In this document: in pieces, positions 6,711 to 8,293 of the stretch
Position numbering within the stretch: the first letter of the stretch is position 1
How the letters are laid out: each line of letters begins with the position of its first letter
Assembly: GCA_021767325.1 (NCBI GenBank)
Contig: JAASTM010000075.1
Coordinates: 1 to 8,293, forward strand
Length of the DNA stretch: 8,293 bases
Source of the DNA: Spirochaetales bacterium
Lineage (GTDB): Bacteria; Spirochaetota; Spirochaetia; DSM-16054; Sediminispirochaetaceae
Reading direction: 5' to 3'
The notes under the pieces: model-generated
Database searches by the model: none
Seen by the model: only the letters and a program-made list of their open reading frames with translations
Told to the model about the DNA's origin: nothing
Position numbers and translations under genes: made by a program

Positions 6711-8128
6711 TGATGACGCTGCGGGCCAGATTCATGATAATACTGATATTCGTTATCCTCATACCGGTTCTGATCCCGATAACCGGCTATCTCCTGTTCC
6801 GGGCTAATCAGCCGGAGACCGAGCTCGAGACGGCCAACCGTGCCCCCGGGTTTGTACTGGAGGAGTTGCCGAAGGTCATCGAGCGTGGCTGGAGCTATGC
6901 GCAAGAGGCGGATCCGCGAATTCTGGTAGTCCTGCTCGGAAAGGAAGGGCCTATCTATGTGAACAACAGCATTTTCACCGAATCGAGGGACGTACTGGAA
7001 TCCAGCCCGCCCACCCTTGGGGAGCTTCAGCAGCGTTGGCTCGGGCTTATCGAGCTTCATAAGCTTTCCGGCGATGCGGTCATCGGATCGCTTCTGTTTA
7101 GCTACGAAGATAAATCCGGGATCGCTTTTTATAAGTTCACACCACCGGATCCGTTCGCGCAGCTCACCCGCCATCCCCTTACCTCCGTGGGTATGCTGCT
7201 GTTACTATTTGTATTACTGCCGACCTTTTTCAGCGGGCGTTTTCTGCTGTCGCTGCGCCGGTCACTGTTGAGACTCGAACAGGGTGCCTACCGGATAATG
7301 CAGAACGATTTCTCTACCCCGATTGATGCACATCCCGACCCGACCCTGCGGCCGCTGTTCGACACCTTTGAAAGCATGCGGCAGCAGCTCAAGGAAAATA
7401 ACGATCAGCGGGCCCGCTTTCTCATGGCCGTCTCCCACGACCTCAAAACACCGCTGACCAGCATCAAAGGCTTTGTAGAGGCTCTGGAAGAGGGAGTCGT
7501 TGATAATGAAGAGAAAAAGCAGCGTTACTACGGCATTCTGAGGACGAAAACCGAGCTGCTGGAAGAGCGGATAAGCGAGTTGATAGATTTTTCGAGAATG
7601 GAAACGATCAACTGGCGGGCCCAGTTTACCGCATTCACCATAGCTCCATTTCTCAAGGAGCTCGTGCAGCGGCACCAACTGGAAGCGCAGGTACGAGGGG
7701 TTGCGTTTACTGCCGCCCTCAATATTCCGGAAGGAATCGAGCTACGCGGAGATGCGAAGATGCTGGCCCGGGCTCTGGAAAACCTTTTGGACAACGGGAT
7801 CACTTACGCCGGGCGGGGCGGTCGGCTCGAACTGCAGGCCGGGCTGTCCGGTAAAGGCAGTCTTCTGCATCTGATACTGGAGGATTCGGGACCGGGAATT
7901 TCAGATGACGAGCTGCCGCTGGTGTTCGAACCATTTTATCGCGGTGACCGCAGCCGCAACACCAAGGGTTTTGGCTTGGGTCTGACCTCGGTAAAGTCGA
8001 TTGTGGAGGCCCACGGCGGAAGTATAATTGCCGGGCACAGTCCTATGGGCGGAGCACAATTCACCGTTCGCCTGCCTTTAGCTGAGGGTGGCGCTGCTCT
8101 GCAAGGGCTGCAAGGGGCGCCGGGCTGA
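6710..8128 (+). CDS. Membrane sensor histidine kinase, partner of the upstream response regulator
   Basis: The 472-residue protein has the EnvZ-type layout. Membrane segment 1 is at about 8-30 and a periplasmic sensor region of about 125 residues at 31-156. Membrane segment 2 is at about 157-177 and a HAMP-like linker at about 178-232. The dimerisation/phospho-acceptor helix carries H243 in AVSHDLKTPLTSIKG. The ATP-binding domain runs from about 343 to 458: N box with N358 and N362 (ENLLDNGITYA), G1 box EDSGPGI (D392, G394, G396), F box FEPFYRGDRS (406-415) and G2 box KGFGLGL (G420-G424). All catalytic residues are present, so it should be active. The periplasmic region matches no sensor domain I recognise. 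The ATG at 6710 shares a base with the regulator stop (TAATG), with GAGGAG at 6696-6701. An ATG one codon later is also possible. The C-terminus ends in an LQGLQGAPG tail encoded by a tandem repeat. Confidence 0.93.
   Translation: MMTLRARFMIILIFVILIPVLIPITGYLLFRANQPETELETANRAPGFVLEELPKVIERGWSYAQEADPRILVVLLGKEGPIYVNNSIFTESRDVLESSPPTLGELQQRWLGLIELHKLSGDAVIGSLLFSYEDKSGIAFYKFTPPDPFAQLTRHPLTSVGMLLLLFVLLPTFFSGRFLLSLRRSLLRLEQGAYRIMQNDFSTPIDAHPDPTLRPLFDTFESMRQQLKENNDQRARFLMAVSHDLKTPLTSIKGFVEALEEGVVDNEEKKQRYYGILRTKTELLEERISELIDFSRMETINWRAQFTAFTIAPFLKELVQRHQLEAQVRGVAFTAALNIPEGIELRGDAKMLARALENLLDNGITYAGRGGRLELQAGLSGKGSLLHLILEDSGPGISDDELPLVFEPFYRGDRSRNTKGFGLGLTSVKSIVEAHGGSIIAGHSPMGGAQFTVRLPLAEGGAALQGLQGAPG
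8099..8116 (+). repeat. Exact 9-base tandem duplication in the kinase C-terminal tail
   Basis: CTGCAAGGG occurs twice in a row and in frame, encoding LQGLQG at residues 464-469, after the end of the ATP-binding domain. It looks like a slippage duplication in a dispensable tail, so copy number could vary between strains without disturbing the frame. Confidence 0.85.
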
Positions 8129-8155
8129 AGGCGCTTTGCGAAATGCCCGATTTTT
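8121..8155 (+). terminator. Weak candidate intrinsic terminator after the kinase gene
   Basis: CGGGC (8121-8125) can pair with GCCCG (8145-8149), followed by A and then five T residues (8151-8155). Inside, CGC-TTT-GCG (8132-8140) can form a short inner stem. The outer stem is only five base pairs and the loop is imperfect. It overlaps the stop codon of the kinase gene. Partial termination or chance are both possible. Confidence 0.35.
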
Positions 8156-8164
8156 CCTTATTAT
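8136..8164 (+). promoter_or_regulatory. Candidate sigma70-type promoter for the sugar-nucleotide gene
   Basis: TTGCGA (8136-8141, four of six consensus bases) and TATTAT (8159-8164, five of six) are separated by 17 bases. Transcription would start near 8171, giving a leader of about 20 bases with AGGAGG at 8181-8186. The promoter overlaps the candidate terminator, so the next gene may be an independent unit. Judged by eye only. Confidence 0.45.
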
Positions 8165-8191
8165 TGAGGTAGAAGTAAATAGGAGGAATGT

Positions 8192-8293
8192 ATGGTTGAT
8201 CATGTATTAATACTCGCGGGAGGTTCGGGCACGCGCTTATGGCCGGCTTCCAATTCGAAGATGCCGAAACAGTTTTTACCGGTGCAGGACGGA
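8192..8293 (+). CDS. manC: Mannose-1-phosphate guanylyltransferase, N-terminal 34 residues (truncated by window edge)
   Basis: This enzyme makes GDP-mannose from mannose-1-phosphate and GTP in the cytoplasm, a precursor for surface polysaccharides and other glycoconjugates. The visible N-terminus carries the nucleotidyltransferase signature LAGGSGTRLWPAS (residues 8-20), with the PKQFLP segment (25-30) that is characteristic of the mannose-1-phosphate enzymes rather than glucose-1-phosphate ones. The frame stays open to the window edge. The start is set by AGGAGG at 8181-8186, five bases from the ATG. An ATG at 8188 is in another frame and stops after three codons. The gene is on the same strand as the two-component system but is separated by 63 bases with its own candidate promoter, so a functional link to the pump is not shown. 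The substrate call rests on 34 residues. Confidence 0.85.
   Translation, partial: MVDHVLILAGGSGTRLWPASNSKMPKQFLPVQDG

Noticed and set aside
6683..7174. A 163-residue minus-strand open frame across the regulator/kinase junction
   Set aside because: It is antisense to two clearly recognised genes, and the predicted protein shows no family features.
8188..8199. An ATG-TAT-GGT-TGA mini-frame just before manC
   Set aside because: The ATG is one base from the ribosome binding site, too close for good initiation, and the ATG at 8192 has both correct spacing and the recognisable protein.
1..8293. CRISPR arrays, insertion sequences, tRNA or rRNA genes, phage attachment sites
   Set aside because: No spaced repeat array, transposase frame, terminal inverted repeats or recognisable structural RNA was seen; the window is almost fully occupied by ordinary chromosomal genes.

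Overview
The window looks like part of the chromosome of a Gram-negative bacterium with moderate GC content, strong GGAGG-type ribosome binding sites and sigma70-like promoters. The order TolC, then adaptor, then RND pump, together with an adaptor that lacks the alpha-helical hairpin, matches the Borrelia burgdorferi BesC-BesA-BesB system. This suggests a spirochaete, probably a free-living Spirochaeta-like lineage given the GC content. That assignment is inference from family features, not from a marker gene.

Layout: (a) bases 1-120 hold the start of an unrecognised gene on the minus strand, with a good ribosome binding site and a near-consensus promoter at 148-176. (b) Bases 121-321 are a divergent intergenic region with the minus-strand promoter, a weak candidate plus-strand promoter and AT-rich spaced repeats. 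(c) Bases 322-5978 form a tightly packed plus-strand operon: a TolC-type outer-membrane channel, a short periplasmic adaptor, a 1025-residue RND permease and a 102-residue PII-like protein of the kind found beside RND pumps (PG0541 type). Three of these junctions have 4-base overlaps or a 1-base gap. (d) Bases 6021-8128 hold an OmpR/PhoB-type response regulator and a membrane sensor histidine kinase, overlapping by one base. They start 42 bases after the PII-like gene, with no terminator seen between, so they may belong to the same transcript. (e) Bases 8129-8191 contain a possible weak terminator overlapping a plausible promoter. After them comes the start of a mannose-1-phosphate guanylyltransferase gene cut by the window end.

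Working model: the channel, adaptor and permease form a tripartite proton-driven exporter. The PII-like protein may sense a small molecule and act on the permease, and the two-component system may control expression of the operon in response to an envelope signal. The substrate cannot be read from the sequence. The parts most worth attention are the hairpin-less adaptor, the PII-like protein translationally coupled to the pump, and the altered proton-relay residues of the permease.
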